Part shown: one piece after another, positions 10,962 to 21,700 of the stretch
Layout: every line of letters begins with the position of its first letter
How positions within the stretch are numbered: the stretch's first letter is position 1
Assembly: GCF_023091745.1 (NCBI RefSeq)
Contig: NC_068912.1
Span: forward strand, 70,295,067-70,359,066
Length of the DNA: 64,000 nt
Source of the DNA: Budorcas taxicolor
Lineage: Eukaryota; Chordata; Mammalia; Artiodactyla; Bovidae
Reading direction: 5' to 3'
Program-made: the position numbers and the translations under genes
The notes under the pieces: generated by a model
Seen by the model: the letters and a program-made list of their open reading frames with translations, nothing else
What the model was told of the DNA's origin: nothing
Databases searched by the model: none

Positions 10962-11589
10962 ATAGAAAAAGTTAGGAAACAACTGGCACAAAGGATCTAA
11001 TTTCCCTTTAACTCCTTTGTGGAGTAAGATGATTTATTACAATTGTCCTCTCTTTTTAAGACAATTATTAAAAAGCTTCATTTTAGCCAGGTTTTCAAGC
11101 CCTTCTTCCATACCATTGCCATCTTCTCTGGTACATCTATTAGAATGCAAATATGAGATGTTGTGAGGAAAGGGAAAGGAACTGTAGACTTGTGACAATT
11201 ACGTTTCCTGTAACATAGGCTGACTTGTTCTGCAATAGAATGTCAGCTCCATGAGTGAATAGCCGTGGTCTGCTAGGGTCCATGTTCAAATCCCTGTGCC
11301 AGGAGCAACGTCTGGATATGGTGCACATTCAATAAATATCAGTAAAAGGATGACTACCAGAACTAAAATGCAGAGGTAATACTGTTACGTGTCATTCTGA
11401 AATTTTTAAGTTAAAATTTAATTGACGTTGCTAGGATGCAGGGAGTATCTGAATTTGTGGACTGAAGAGAAAATGGTCATTATCTTCATAAAATATTAGA
11501 AGTAATAGGAGCCCAAAAGAGCAAAGGTTCCTCCAGCACCTCTAGATACCAGACTGAGAAAACAGAGACCCAGCGGGTCTGAGGATTAA
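10962..11589. other. Unique sequence, nothing recognised
   Basis: About 630 bases. A weakly MIR-like stretch at 11250-11345 ends in TTCAATAAATATCAGTAAA but is too diverged to call firmly. Confidence 0.4.
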
Positions 11590-11603
11590 GCTACTCCCTG
11601 GTG

Positions 11604-11819
11604 GTGGTGGTGGTTTATTTGCTAAGTCATGTCCGACTCTTCTGATCCCATGGACTGTAGCTCACCAGGCTCCTCTGTCCATGAGATTTTCCAGGCAAGA
11701 ATACTGGAGTGGATTGCCATTTGCTTTTCCAGGGGATCTTCCCAACCCAGGAATCGAAGCCAGGTCTCCTGCATTGCAGGCAGATTCTTTACCGACTGAG
11801 CTGTGAGGGAAGTCCACAG
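11604..11819 (-). mobile_element. Bov-tA SINE with (GGT)n tail
   Basis: Antisense Bov-tA with a GGTGGTGGT tail at the left and the tRNA head ending near 11815. Flanked by 14-bp duplications GCTACTCCCTGGTG (11590-11603) and GCTACACCCTGGTG (11820-11833). Confidence 0.92.
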
Positions 11820-11833
11820 GCTACACCCTGGTG

Positions 11834-12405
11834 AGGGTCAAAACAGAATTATAACTCCCATCTTTAGTCTAGAGCTTATTTCACTTCACAATGCTGCCCC
11901 TCATTAGTCAGATTTTCTTGTTAGAGATGCAGAATCCCAATTTCTAATCAGATTCACTCTCTAAAACTTGATAGGGTTTTTTTTTTTTTTTTTTTTGGTT
12001 TTGGTTTTTAGAGCAGCTAATTTTGCTCTTGCTTTGCAAACCCTGAAATACAAGTTTTCAAATGCAGCTTATTTGAAACATTTTGGTTGTCTGAATTACA
12101 GATGTCCCAAGATCTGTCATTGCCTGTTTACAATCCCCACTGAGAATACAAAGGTCTATGGTTAGAGACAGCAGAAATACCACATACTAGTTATTTTATG
12201 CACACATATGCATGCTTGCACACATACGCACACACCTCTCATTGATTAAAGAAGAGAAAATCTTTGAAAATGAATGGAAACTCTCCCCATTGAACTAAGC
12301 ATATTATTTGTGACTCCCTACTAAGCACAGAACTCTGCAATAGAATTCAATAAATTACAAACTTATCTATGCATATATGTCAGCTTAACAAACTCAAGTC
12401 TGAAT
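11834..12405. other. Unique sequence
   Basis: No gene. Holds a T-rich run near 11975-12010 and a short CA-rich patch at 12200-12235. Confidence 0.45.
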
Positions 12406-12569
12406 CACTGATTCTCAAATTTGGCTGCACATTAGAATTCCTCCGAGGAGAATTTTTAAACTTCTAGTGGTGAGACTCAGGGATGAGGACATAAAAAAAT
12501 GTCTCCCGAGGTGATTACCATTTGGACTCAAGGCTTGGCCCCACAGATCTCAATTCTGAGGAACTATTG
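12406..12569. mobile_element. Old hAT-Charlie MER element
   Basis: Reads CACTGATTCTCAAATTTGGC, then GCACATTAGAATTCCTC, and closes in CTGAGGAACTATTG. These are diverged inverted ends of the MER1 group. Confidence 0.6.
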
Positions 12570-12639
12570 ACTTTAAAAAGTAAACTGTAACTGCGATTTC
12601 AGAAGCATAAATTAAATCAGTATAACACAGCTTAACACA

Positions 12640-12825
12640 TTATACTTTTACTACTTTACTCATTTTCTTCTTTTACTCTTCAATTTTTTTCTCATTAAGC
12701 CTCACAATGCTATGAGGAAGGTACTTATTAGCCCCATTTTATAGATGATGAAATGGAGACACAAAAAGAGTAAGTAACATATTCAAGTCATAAAGCTGGG
12801 AAGTGTCACAGATGGAGTTTAACCC
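12640..12825 (-). mobile_element. MIR SINE remnant
   Basis: GCCTCACAATGCTATGAGGAAGGTACTTATT, CCCATTTTATAGATGATGAAA and a following AGTAAGTAACATATTCAAGTC match the MIR core read in antisense. Confidence 0.7.
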
Positions 12826-12850
12826 CGAAAAAAGATGGCTCCATCTGGAG

Positions 12851-13103
12851 CAGAAGTTCTCAAAGTTTATCTTTGAATTATAATCACCTAAACGGCCTTT
12901 TAGTTAGAATTTGCTGGATTCCACTCTTAAGAGTTTTCAGTTCATTAGAGCTGCAAGGCACCTGAAAATCTGTATTTCTAACAAATCCCCACATGATGCT
13001 GAGGTTGCCAAACCGGGGACCAGTCTTTGTGCCCAGAGTTCAGATCGTGTTTTAAAAAACCCATCAGGCAACACTGACGCACGCTGAAGTATGAGAACCA
13101 CCG
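12851..13103. mobile_element. MER5A cluster, probably two copies head to tail
   Basis: 12851-13028 reads as a reversed MER5A (CTGTATTTCTAACAAATCCCC, then AACCGGGGACCAG). 13030-13103 reads as the 3' half of a forward MER5A (TGTTTTAAAAAACCCATCAGG, then ATGAGAACCACCG). Confidence 0.6.
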
Positions 13104-13497
13104 TCCTCAAAGGTTCTCCATCTGGGCTGAATATCAGAACCCACTGGAGGGTTTTGAAAGCTCCTGATATTCAGGCTGCCCCCAGACCATTAGATTCTCT
13201 GGGGAGTAGGAATGGGTGCCAGTCTCCTAAAAGAGACTCGCTGCGGGGGACCGCCCGTAAAGGGTTAAGTCTTGGGAGCTGCTCGGCAGATATGCAGAGC
13301 CTTAGGCACGTTCCTAAGCTCCCTGTCCCGCCACCCTCAAGAATTTTTATAGCCCTTAAAGCCCCAAGATGTCTTGTTTCTGCAACATGTAAGACAGATA
13401 ATCTTATAGTGCTCTGTACACAATGGTAAGGGTCTGGTGATTGTATCCTGAGGTTAAAAAATAATCCTGTGCATGTCTTAAGTCACGTATTTTATCC

Positions 13498-13504
13498 TAT
13501 AAAT
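13498..13504 (+). promoter_or_regulatory. TATA-like box of the solo LTR
   Basis: TATAAAT lies 11 bases upstream of the LTR AATAAA, the compact U3/R layout seen in several ERV2 LTRs. Functional state is unknown. Confidence 0.5.
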
Positions 13505-13514
13505 ATTGTAGCCT

Positions 13515-13520
13515 AATAAA
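13515..13520 (+). terminator. Polyadenylation signal of the solo LTR
   Basis: AATAAA within the LTR, about 135 bases before its 3' end. Expected to direct 3' end formation of proviral RNA if active. Confidence 0.5.
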
Positions 13521-13684
13521 GAAAGGCATCAGCCATTTGTGGTCTGATCCTCTCAACCCCATCTTTTGTCTCTATCTCTTATTTTTCTTAGCGGGGACGC
13601 TCCGTTCTCTCCCTGTGCAGGTGCAACTCTTGCTTGTGCTGGCCGCGGCAACTCCCCATGCAGCTGGGGTTGAGAACCGTTGCT

Positions 13685-14352
13685 TTTGAGTCTACTCTCT
13701 GAGCCAGAACTCTGTATCCTGAACTCCACACCACAGAGAAGAGGGCTTCTGACACACAGTACTGCTATAATTGTGAGCATAATGCTGGAATCATTCTCTG
13801 TCACCCGAGAGGCTGTATTTGAGTCATACCCTATTAGTCTACAAGTCCTTCCTTTCACCGCTGAGGCCTCTTCTAGAGGGGATTGCTTCTCAGTAGCAAT
13901 TAGCTGCTGTTGTTTTCAAATATTAATCTCTATTTGCAAACTGCAAAATCTGTGAAGCTGAGTCTCCTGAGATTTGTGGCTGATTTCAGCCTCTGGACAG
14001 TCATGGAGAGCTGAGTGCCGGTTCTCACTAGGAGAATCAGTGCTCCTGGCAATACCTAGCCCATGTGTCTCCTAAGGCTCAGTGTGAAAGGGTTGAGAAC
14101 CCTGAGTCACCCCAGTCAAGGGATCACCTCTCAACTCAGTGCCTCTAACCATTATGATAAAGAACTCCATACCTGTCCAGTACAGATCTGGAAAACAGGT
14201 ATCTCTGTTGATTCTAAGGGATTGGGGCAGGGCTACATCATAGATTATATCCACCCTGACTCTCAACAGTTATGTCCAGGGAAAATCAGAGAATAATGAA
14301 CAAGAATGGTGTGAGGAGCACCAACAAAGAGAAAACAAAATTAGATAAGGAT
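13685..14352. other. Unique sequence, nothing recognised
   Basis: About 670 bases with several short open frames on both strands. None resembles a known protein. Confidence 0.45.
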
Positions 14353-14360
14353 AATCTGAG

Positions 14361-14579
14361 GGCTTCCCTGGTGGCTCAGATGGAAAAGAATTGGCCTGCA
14401 ATGCAATGCAGGAGACTTGGGTTCGATCCCTCAGTGAAGAAGATCCTCTAGAAAGGGTAATGGCAACCCACTCCAGTGTTCCTGCCTGGAGAATTCCATG
14501 GACAGAGGAGCCTGCTGGGCTGCAGTCCATGGGATAGCAAAGAATTAGACATGATTGAGTGACTAACACTTTCACTTTC
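14361..14579 (+). mobile_element. Bov-tA SINE
   Basis: Full-length sense copy from GGCTTCCCTGGTGGCTCAG to a GAGTGACTAACACTTTCACT tail. 8-bp duplications AATCTGAG flank it (14353-14360 and 14580-14587). Confidence 0.93.
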
Positions 14580-14733
14580 AATCTGAGGGAAAGAGATGGA
14601 AAGGGACAAAGGTAGTCTGCATTCTACCTTTTTGGTATATAATAGTGGTTTCCACATATGGATTATTACCACATTTACCTTGCATTTTTCCCATTAAGTA
14701 AAATCTAGTGGTAGACATAAGATAGGGCAGGTA

Positions 14734-15269
14734 CAGCTGGCCCTCTGTAGTCATGGGTGCTACATCTGTGGATTCACTCAAAGACAGATCAAAAATATAC
14801 ATTTTTTTTAAATTCTAGAAAGTTTCAAAAAGCAAAACATAAATTTGTCATGCACTGGTGACTATTTACACTGCATTTACATTTTACTTGCAATTATTTA
14901 CATAGCATTTGCATTGTGTTAGGTAGTATAAGTAATCTAGAGACGATTTGGACTTCTCTGGTGGCTCAGATGGTAAGGAATCTGCCTGCACTGTGGGAGC
15001 CCTTGGTTAGATCCCTGGGACAGGAAGATCCCCCTGGAGGAGGGCATGGCAACCTACTCCAAAATTCTTGCCTAGAGAATCCTCACGGACACAGGAGACT
15101 GGCAGGCTACAATCCATGGAGTCGCAAAGAGCTGGACATGACTAGCATATGGGAGAATGTACATAGATTATATGCAAACACTATAATATTTTATATAAGG
15201 GACTTGAGCATCCTTGGATTTTGGTATCCAAAGGAGGGTCCTGGAACCCCAGATACTAAGGTATGACTG
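14734..15269 (+). mobile_element. MER2 (TcMar-Tigger) element split by a SINE
   Basis: Begins CAGCTGGCCCTCTGTAG and ends GGTATGACTG, with TA on both outer sides (14732-14733 and 15270-15271), the hallmark of Tc1/mariner insertion. The interior GTATAAGTAATCTAGAGACGATTT and GGGACTTGAGCATCC match MER2. A Bov-tA interrupts it at 14950-15142. Confidence 0.88.
14950..15142 (+). mobile_element. Bov-tA SINE inside MER2
   Basis: Sense Bov-tA starting GGACTTCTCTGGTGGCTCAG and ending GCTGGACATGACT. MER2 sequence resumes directly after it. No clean target duplication was found. Confidence 0.9.
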
Positions 15270-15271
15270 TA

Positions 15272-15565
15272 TTTTATAAATTGAAATAACACTAATTTAT
15301 AACATTATATAAGTTTTATGAGTATGATATAAACAAAAAGAGCAGAGTGTTGCTCATCATCCAATACACAAAAGGTTAAATCACACCCATTGCAGTCACC
15401 CACTGACAGAACACCCTAAGGGGAATTCATAGTTAAGATGCATATCTAAGGAAGAACTTCTGTGACCCCAGATTATTTCAGCTTCTCATACATAGAAAAG
15501 CACTAAAATAATTAAATTGAGATGAACTGTTCTCTGTAATTAACAGTAACCTCTTACCAAAATGT
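15272..15565. other. Unique sequence
   Basis: Short AT-rich interval with no feature seen. Confidence 0.5.
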
Positions 15566-15577
15566 ATGCTTGATTAT

Positions 15578-15780
15578 GGGCTTCCCCAGTGGCTCATCAG
15601 TAAAGAATCCGCCTGCACTGCAGGAGACTGAGATTCGATTCCTGGGTGGGGAAGACCCCCTGGAAGAGGGCATGGCAAACCCACTCCAGTATTCTTGCCT
15701 GGAGAATCCCATGGACAGAAGAACCTGGCAGGCTACAGTCCATCGGGTAGCCACTGATGCGACTGAGCACACACACACAC
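15578..15780 (+). mobile_element. Bov-tA SINE with (CA)n tail
   Basis: Sense copy from GGGCTTCCCCAGTGGCTCA to GACTGAGCACACACACACAC. Perfect 12-bp duplications ATGCTTGATTAT (15566-15577 and 15781-15792) mark a comparatively young insertion. Confidence 0.95.
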
Positions 15781-15792
15781 ATGCTTGATTAT

Positions 15793-16140
15793 ACCCAGCT
15801 CCAAAATTCATATATATACTGACTTCAGCCGTATCTCTTCAGAGTGGTCCTCTCAGAGCTACTGAAAGACTGTTTCCTGGGCTATAGTTCTCAGTAAGAC
15901 TTAACTCATAATTTTTACACCGTGCATTTTTCTTTAAGGTGATAATGTTATATTTTTACTTTTTGTATAACCTCTAATGTGCTCACCTCCAAAAGCTTAT
16001 CCATCCAAAAGGATAAAGTTGAGTCCCTTTATTCATTCCCTTCCCCCTCCCACTCCTTCTCCTCTGATAATCACTATTCTGTATCTATGTTTGTTTTTGC
16101 TTGGTTTGTTCATTTTTTGTGTGTTTATCTATTAGTTTTT
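15793..16140. other. Unique sequence
   Basis: No gene or clear repeat. Pyrimidine-rich at 16025-16060. Confidence 0.45.
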
Positions 16141-16480
16141 ATGCAGCCACTGTTGAAAACAGTATAGAATCTTCAAAAAATTGAGAATAGAACTACCATA
16201 TGACCCAGCTATTCCACTTCTAGGTGCTTATTCAAAGAACATGAAAACACTAATTGAAAATGATATCTGCACTCTTATGTTCATCACTATACTTACAACA
16301 GCCAAGATATGGAAACAACCTAAGAATCCATCAACATGAATGGATAAATAAGAGGTGATGTGTATATATATATATGTGTGTGTATATTTACACACACAGT
16401 GAAATACTACCCAGCCATAAAAAGATGAAATCTTGCCATTTGCAGCAACATGGATGGATGGATGGATGGAACTCAAGGAA
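16141..16480 (+). mobile_element. Old L1 3' fragment with microsatellite insertions
   Basis: Contains AATAGAACTACCATATGACCCAGC, ATGTTCATCACTATACTTACAACAGCC and ACTACCCAGCCATAAAAAGA, a diverged piece of the ORF2 3' end. A TA/TG repeat at 16359-16397 and (GATG)n at 16452-16469 lie inside it. Confidence 0.8.
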
Positions 16481-16802
16481 TGACTGCAGTTTAATTTTAC
16501 AGATGAGCACAAAAGTTTTGAGATTTTTCTACCTTTTGCTCCTTAAGGTTATATTCTGTGTAATTTCTTCAGAGCTATCTGCCAGTTCTTTTCTGTTTAT
16601 CTAATCTTCTATTTAATGCATTCACTGTACTTGTCCATTCAACAATTTTATTTTTCATTTCTTAACGTTGTATTTACTCTTTAATCCAAGTCTACCTGTG
16701 CATTTTTTTCCGCAAAAACTTGCCATCTGTTTGTTTCATATTCCATGTAAAGTCCGTCAGTTAGCTTTATTCATCTCTCTCTCTCGTTTTTTTCCTACAT
16801 CT
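16481..16802. other. Unique T-rich sequence
   Basis: About 320 bases rich in T and C, no feature recognised. Confidence 0.4.
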
Positions 16803-17143
16803 TTTTTTTTTTTTTTTTTTGCTGAGCCACGTGGTGTGCAGGATCTGTTTCCTGTGTATTCCTACTCATTCACTCAGTTGTGTCTGACTCTTTGCCACCC
16901 CACGTACCGTAGCCCACCAGGGTTCTCCGTCCATGGAATTTTTCTGGGTTGCCATTTCCTCCTCCAAAGGATCTTTCCCACCCAGGGGCTGAACCTGAGG
17001 CTCCTGCATCTTGCACGTTGAAGGCAGTTTCTTTACCTCTGTGCCACCTGGGAAGCCTCTTAGTTCCCTGACTAGAGATCAAATCTATGTCCCCTACAGT
17101 GGAAGCACAGAGTCTTAACCACTAGACCACCAGGGAAGTCCAA
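16803..17143 (-). mobile_element. CHR-2 type SINE interrupted by Bov-tA
   Basis: Poly-T and GAGCCACGTGGTGTGCAGGATCT (16803-16846) join TTAGTTCCCTGACTAGAGATC through CCACCAGGGAAGTCC (17061-17143) across an inserted Bov-tA. Antisense orientation. Confidence 0.85.
16855..17057 (-). mobile_element. Bov-tA SINE inside CHR-2
   Basis: Antisense Bov-tA (CACTCAGTTGTGTCTGACTC at left, GCCACCTGGGAAGCC at right). Decayed duplications TCTGTTTCCTG (16844-16854) and TCTTAGTTCCCTG (17058-17070) flank it. Confidence 0.88.
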
Positions 17144-18509
17144 TCATCTCTATAGTAAAGCATATTGAGGGACATATTGAGCTATAAAAATTAGATACTG
17201 ATTTTGAAATATTCAAAATGAATTGTTTAAGCTAAAGCTAGCTAAAAAGTGATATGAAATTGTGAAAACTAACTATTTAGTATAAGTCACTGGTATGCAC
17301 AAAAACTATTCTGATGTTTTCTGTAATAGGCATAAAATAAGAATGAAATGCAATTGACTACAGGGCAGGGAAAAAAGAAGTATGAAAACAACGTATACAG
17401 AAACTAAATTGAATTTCCTAACATGCCAAAAAACCTAAGGTATATATATCTGTGTCATCTCTATCAACATTTAAAGAGGAGAAAGCATCTATGAAACTCC
17501 ATGATAAAACCCTGGGATAATACTACAGTGGCAATAATCATCAATAGTATTAAGACAGCAAACTCTTTTATAACAGCAAGGCAAATTTAAACATACATGA
17601 AAAGATAGATGCACAATGATATTGTCATTTATTATTCAGCATATCTCCCAACCCACCAGACGTTTCCTACCAACATTACACCTATTTCTTCATTTTACCA
17701 CCAGGCATGTGATTGTACTATCTATTTCAACACCCTCTCCTTTAACTACAAAACTGCAAATCTGTCTATTTATTTTTGATGGTCTTATACTGCTTGCTAA
17801 TTTTTTCACTCTTTGTGTCATTTTATTTTTAAGATTTCTTAGAGTACTATACACATAGTTACTTTGTATTCTGAAATGGATTCTTCTAACATCTGATATC
17901 TTTAGCATCTGGAACTACTAGTTTATTATTTCTGTTAATTTTCCTTCATGGTGGTTTATTTCTCATTGATTTGTCAGTACTGAGTTAATTTTAGTTTGAA
18001 AATAATTCTTTCAGGGTCCAATTTAACTTGCCAATTTTTAATAAATTTCCCCCTCATTGGTACAAGGCTTAATCACCAATCTTAGTACTAATATCCCACT
18101 GCTCTCAGGGCATCCTTATTTTCCCCTTTTGCTTCCATGATCACTGAAGTTTTTAGCTCACCTTTTTCTAAAGTGTTTCCTTATTCCCTGCAAGTTCAGC
18201 ATTACAGTAAAAATTTTAATCTTATTTAGGTTTCAGTTGTACTGTAGTGAGAAAGTCCTTTAAAGAAGCAAGTCCCTATATTACAAGAGGCAGACTTTTG
18301 ACATAATCTTCAAATAATTATATCATCTGATTGTGAAGTAAGAGAATAATATATTTTTTCAAATATGCATAGTTACAAATTCCCAAGAATAAGATTTGGG
18401 TTGACTATGAAGATACTAGCAATTGAGACTGAATTTTCTACATCTATAGCTTCTTAAATGATAGCTTAACACAATTGTCTTAAAATGGTTGTGAAGAGAT
18501 TTTTAAATC
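17144..18509. other. Unique AT-rich sequence
   Basis: About 1.37 kb with no gene or repeat I can assign. 17620-18060 is T-rich and could include an eroded LINE, but I see no diagnostic motif. Confidence 0.4.
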
Positions 18510-18595
18510 GCAGTGCTCTTGTTATTGGCATTTAACATTGTAATGCTCTTTTTAGTGGCATTTAAAATTGTAATGCTCTTGTTAGTGGTATTTTT
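18510..18595 (+). repeat. 30-bp minisatellite, 2.9 copies
   Basis: Three units of about 30 bp at 18510-18539, 18540-18569 and 18570-18595. Each carries the pattern TAATGCTCTTGTTAGTGGCA followed by TTTAAAATT, with a few differences per unit. Confidence 0.88.
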
Positions 18596-18824
18596 CCCCC
18601 TATTTCAGCTTCAAGGAAGAGTTCACAGTTGGGTCAAGGAAACAACTAAGTTGTATAAAACTTCCTAGTACAGAAGCAAAGAAGTATTCTACCTTTTGAG
18701 TACCTCAGTTTTAATTTTTTTTCACTCTCTTGTAATTTGTCCACTGGCTGGTAAAATGAGACAAGCTCTGGTCTCTTTCTACTCAGAGTTAAGTAACAGG
18801 CCCCTTTAAAAAGGGGGGTAGACC

Positions 18825-19068
18825 TTGCAGCCTATTCAGCCAACTGTGCTGTTTTCTCCAGACCAAGTTCAAGTTCTGTGGCAGAAACTTGGTGGCAGAA
18901 AAATGGCTCAACCTGGATGGCTTTGGGGTCAAATACATCCTCCGGTCAAACGGCAGGTCCTGCACTCAGGAAAGCCTTGGCACTGTCCCCTTCTTACTTA
19001 TACCCATCAATAAACCCTACTTTTCTGTCAAAAAATAAAATTAAATTAAATTAAAAAATTTTAAAAAC
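18825..19068 (+). pseudogene. Unidentified polyadenylated retrocopy
   Basis: A roughly 200-base body followed by an A-rich tail (19029-19068), with an AATAAA signal at 19009-19014 about 15-20 bases before the tail. It is flanked by 17-bp duplications (18808-18824 and 19069-19085, one difference). This is the signature of an L1-mobilised mRNA 3' end. Its frames include a 62-codon one at 18825-19013, but I cannot identify the parent gene, and the body may be entirely 3' UTR. No intron is visible. Confidence 0.75.
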
Positions 19069-19085
19069 AAAAAGGGGAGTAGACC

Positions 19086-19309
19086 AATGTCTATTTCCAG
19101 CTTTGATATTGCACTGTAGTTAGCAAGATATTTCACTGGAGGAGACTGGGTGAAGAATACACAGGGCTTCCCTGTACACTGTTGTGTAAAGTCAAAGGAA
19201 TTGATCACTATCTAACATAAGTTTAAAAAAAAAATAGAGTGGAAACTAGGGTAAGGCCTAGAGATCACAGGGTGAGAAGGAGGATGTTGCTGCTGTCTCT
19301 GACCAGGCC
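19086..19309. other. Unique sequence
   Basis: No feature seen. Confidence 0.5.
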
Positions 19310-19322
19310 TTAAAAGAGTGGG

Positions 19323-19658
19323 AGGGCTTCCTGGATGGCTCAGTGGTAAAGAATCCACTTGCCAGTGCTGGAGACACAGGTTTCATCTCTTCCCCACATG
19401 CCACGAACAACTGAGCTCGTGCACCACAACTATCGAGCCTTTGCTCTACAGCCCAGGAGCCTCAACTACTGCGTCCACGTGTGGCAACTGCTGAAGCCTG
19501 TGCCCCCTAGAGCCTGTGCCCACAAGAGAAGCCACCGCAATGGGAAGTCCACACACACCACAGCTAGAGAGCAGCTCCAGCTCTTCACAACTAGAGAAAA
19601 GCCTGTGCAGGAAAGAAGACCCAGCACAGTCAAAAATGCACAATTAAATAAAAATTTT
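19323..19658 (+). mobile_element. CHR-like long tRNA-Glu SINE
   Basis: Sense element starting with a diverged GGCTTCCTGGATGGCTCAG and continuing CACATGCCACGAACAACTGAG, AGAGAAGCCACCGCAATG and GACCCAGCACAGTCAAAAATG into an AT-rich tail. 13-bp duplications TTAAAAGAGTGGG (19310-19322) and TTAAAAGACTGGG (19659-19671) flank it. Confidence 0.88.
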
Positions 19659-19671
19659 TTAAAAGACTGGG

Positions 19672-21689
19672 GAAAAGGGGCTCGTGTGGCACCCTCAAGG
19701 CTTATCCTAGTTCTCCATAGGCAATGTGCAACAAAGCCTGAGAAATGATTCAAAACAAACAAACAAACACTCATTTGCCTGCTTTATACTCTATCATAAA
19801 ACCCTTGAGTGACCCAGCAGGGTGACAGGTAGCTGCATGAGGGCACAGAAAAGCAGTCATCTTCTCCTTGGAGACACAACGAACAGCTCCCTTTATGCAA
19901 AGTGGGTTTTTTGATAGTTATTAATGCCAGGTTTACAAATAAACACCATAAATTAGCACCACAGGCAAAATAAACCCTATAAAATGGAGTCTGTAAAAAT
20001 GAAAGAAAACATGACTTTTAAGGCAGATCATTTAAAATTATAAGGAGATAGAGGATCTGTTTTTTAACCAAGAACTCTGAGAACATTTGTAAACACTCCT
20101 GTTTGCTGTGCATATGGCTTTGATTAATTGCAGCATATGCTTGTACTATGGATAATCATTTTTGATACAGTAGTAAGACATCTGACAGAAAAATTGCAAA
20201 TAAGGAAGTGTTTCTCTGTGATTCTTGAACCCTATTAATATTTTAAATCAATTAACAGCTTAATGGATAGTGCAGGAAAAAAGAACAAACTAATTTAGCT
20301 TTAACAAGCAACTTGAACAGTTTTCACAACTCACTATTTTACACTTTGCAGAATTTCCATTTGTATTAATAACTTATTACTTCTATTAAACATACATTTT
20401 CCCTTAAGCCTAATGTTTCTTCAGTGGAGACCAATTAACTAGGACAGTCTTTTCTTAGCTAGCCAATTATTTTAATTGCTGGAATTTTAAAAAATGTGCT
20501 TACTTTGCACAGATTTGATAAGTTGAATTTGCCCCCAAAATGCATTGCCTTTGTAACAAGGAGATGCAAGATTTTTGGTGAAAATGTGGATATCAAAAAA
20601 CCTGGACATTTGGGGTTCTGCAGAGTGGAGCTGTAGACTAAGAAGCCCATGTCTTTATTACACTGCTATTCATCCTGGTCTTTGCCTTTAATCTGGTGCC
20701 GTTCCAAACCAGCCCTATTTTGTTTATTTTTCATTCAACTTCCATGTTGTCTATGTGAAGAGCTATGGCTTGAAGAATGGGCAGGCAATCACTGTACTAA
20801 GCGGGAACTATAATATGGTAGATGGGACTCTGCAATAACAAAAATCTGAGTTTTGCTTTCTTATTCTTGTGGAACTGGTATTGAAAAAAATACATGAAGG
20901 CCATATTTAATAAGCACTGAAGAGTTAAAAGCAAAAACAATGACAGAGCATTTCATTCATTAGATCTCCAAGCAAGGGGTACAAGGTGCTTAAACTGAAA
21001 GAACAAGAAGCATCATAGAGACAGAGTTTGTTTTGGAGGTTAGTACCCTCCTGGCAATGCCAGGAAGCTGGTCATTTTCATGTAAAAGACAGAAGTCCCA
21101 GAAGGTCATGTAAAAAGTCATTTCCAGCTTGCAGAGACACAAAACACACAACTAGGGAGGAAAAAGAATAGCAATAATGAAGAGAAGGCTAAGTAGTAAT
21201 ATCCTAATAAAGTAGAAAAGTTAGTAAGCAGATTGGTAGAATGAGAGAAATAATAACAAAAAAAAAGGATAAGGGAAAAAAATCAGCTTATAGAAATTTA
21301 GAGGGAAGTTAGCAAATCCCTAGCAACACAGTATTAGTTTTGCTGATGACAGGGTTACTTACAAAGGGCATAATCAAACATAGTAGTGCTAAGTACCACA
21401 TCCCACACATTAAAAAAGAAACTGTGAGAGAGTGAAAACAGTGATAGATTAATTAAACAAGGAAGCCACTAGACTTAGGTGGTTCTAACGCCTTAGCAAC
21501 CTACTTAAGCAATCCAAAACCTAAATCTGTAAATGCCTTAAGGTTAAGAAATCAAAATCTAAGGACAACCTATCACAAACAACTGGCTAGGCTTTCCTAA
21601 CTAAGCCACTTGAGCTGAAGACAATCAAACAACTGTTTTTCTTTGTTCTTGTTTCTTTTCCATAAGTCTTACCTCTGGTTCCTGCAGAT
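19672..21689. other. Unique AT-rich stretch
   Basis: About 2 kb, the longest repeat-poor block in the first third of the window. Only an (AAAC)n patch near 19751-19769 stands out. 19920-20280 holds homeodomain-like cores (for example GATTAATTG near 20122), listed as a weak regulatory candidate. Confidence 0.4.
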
Positions 21690-21700
21690 AGAGTACTCCT

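Larger units (their letters stand above)
13242..13650 (+). mobile_element. Solo endogenous retrovirus LTR, 409 bp
   Basis: Starts TGCGGGGGACC and ends CCGCGGCA, the TG...CA ends of a retroviral LTR. It is flanked by 6-bp duplications ACTCGC (13236-13241) and ACTCCC (13651-13656), which differ at one base. It has a TATA-like box and an AATAAA signal in the expected order. No internal gag, pol or env is present, so this is a solo LTR left by recombination. The 6-bp target size fits an ERV2/ERVK-type element; that assignment is inference. Confidence 0.82.
13109..13684. mobile_element. hAT-Charlie MER element split by an ERV LTR
   Basis: Left half 13109-13241 starts AAAGGTTCTCC; right half 13651-13684 ends GGGGTTGAGAACCGTTG. 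Removing the LTR at 13242-13650 and one target copy restores a continuous MER-type element with matched ends. Confidence 0.65.

Noticed and set aside
14361..15780. Three similar direct repeats that could suggest an array
   Set aside because: They are independent Bov-tA insertions with different flanks (AATCTGAG and ATGCTTGATTAT duplications for two; none clear for the third), not a tandem or CRISPR-like array.
19359..19748. 129-codon plus-strand frame
   Set aside because: It covers a CHR-like SINE and its flank; translated SINE sequence only.
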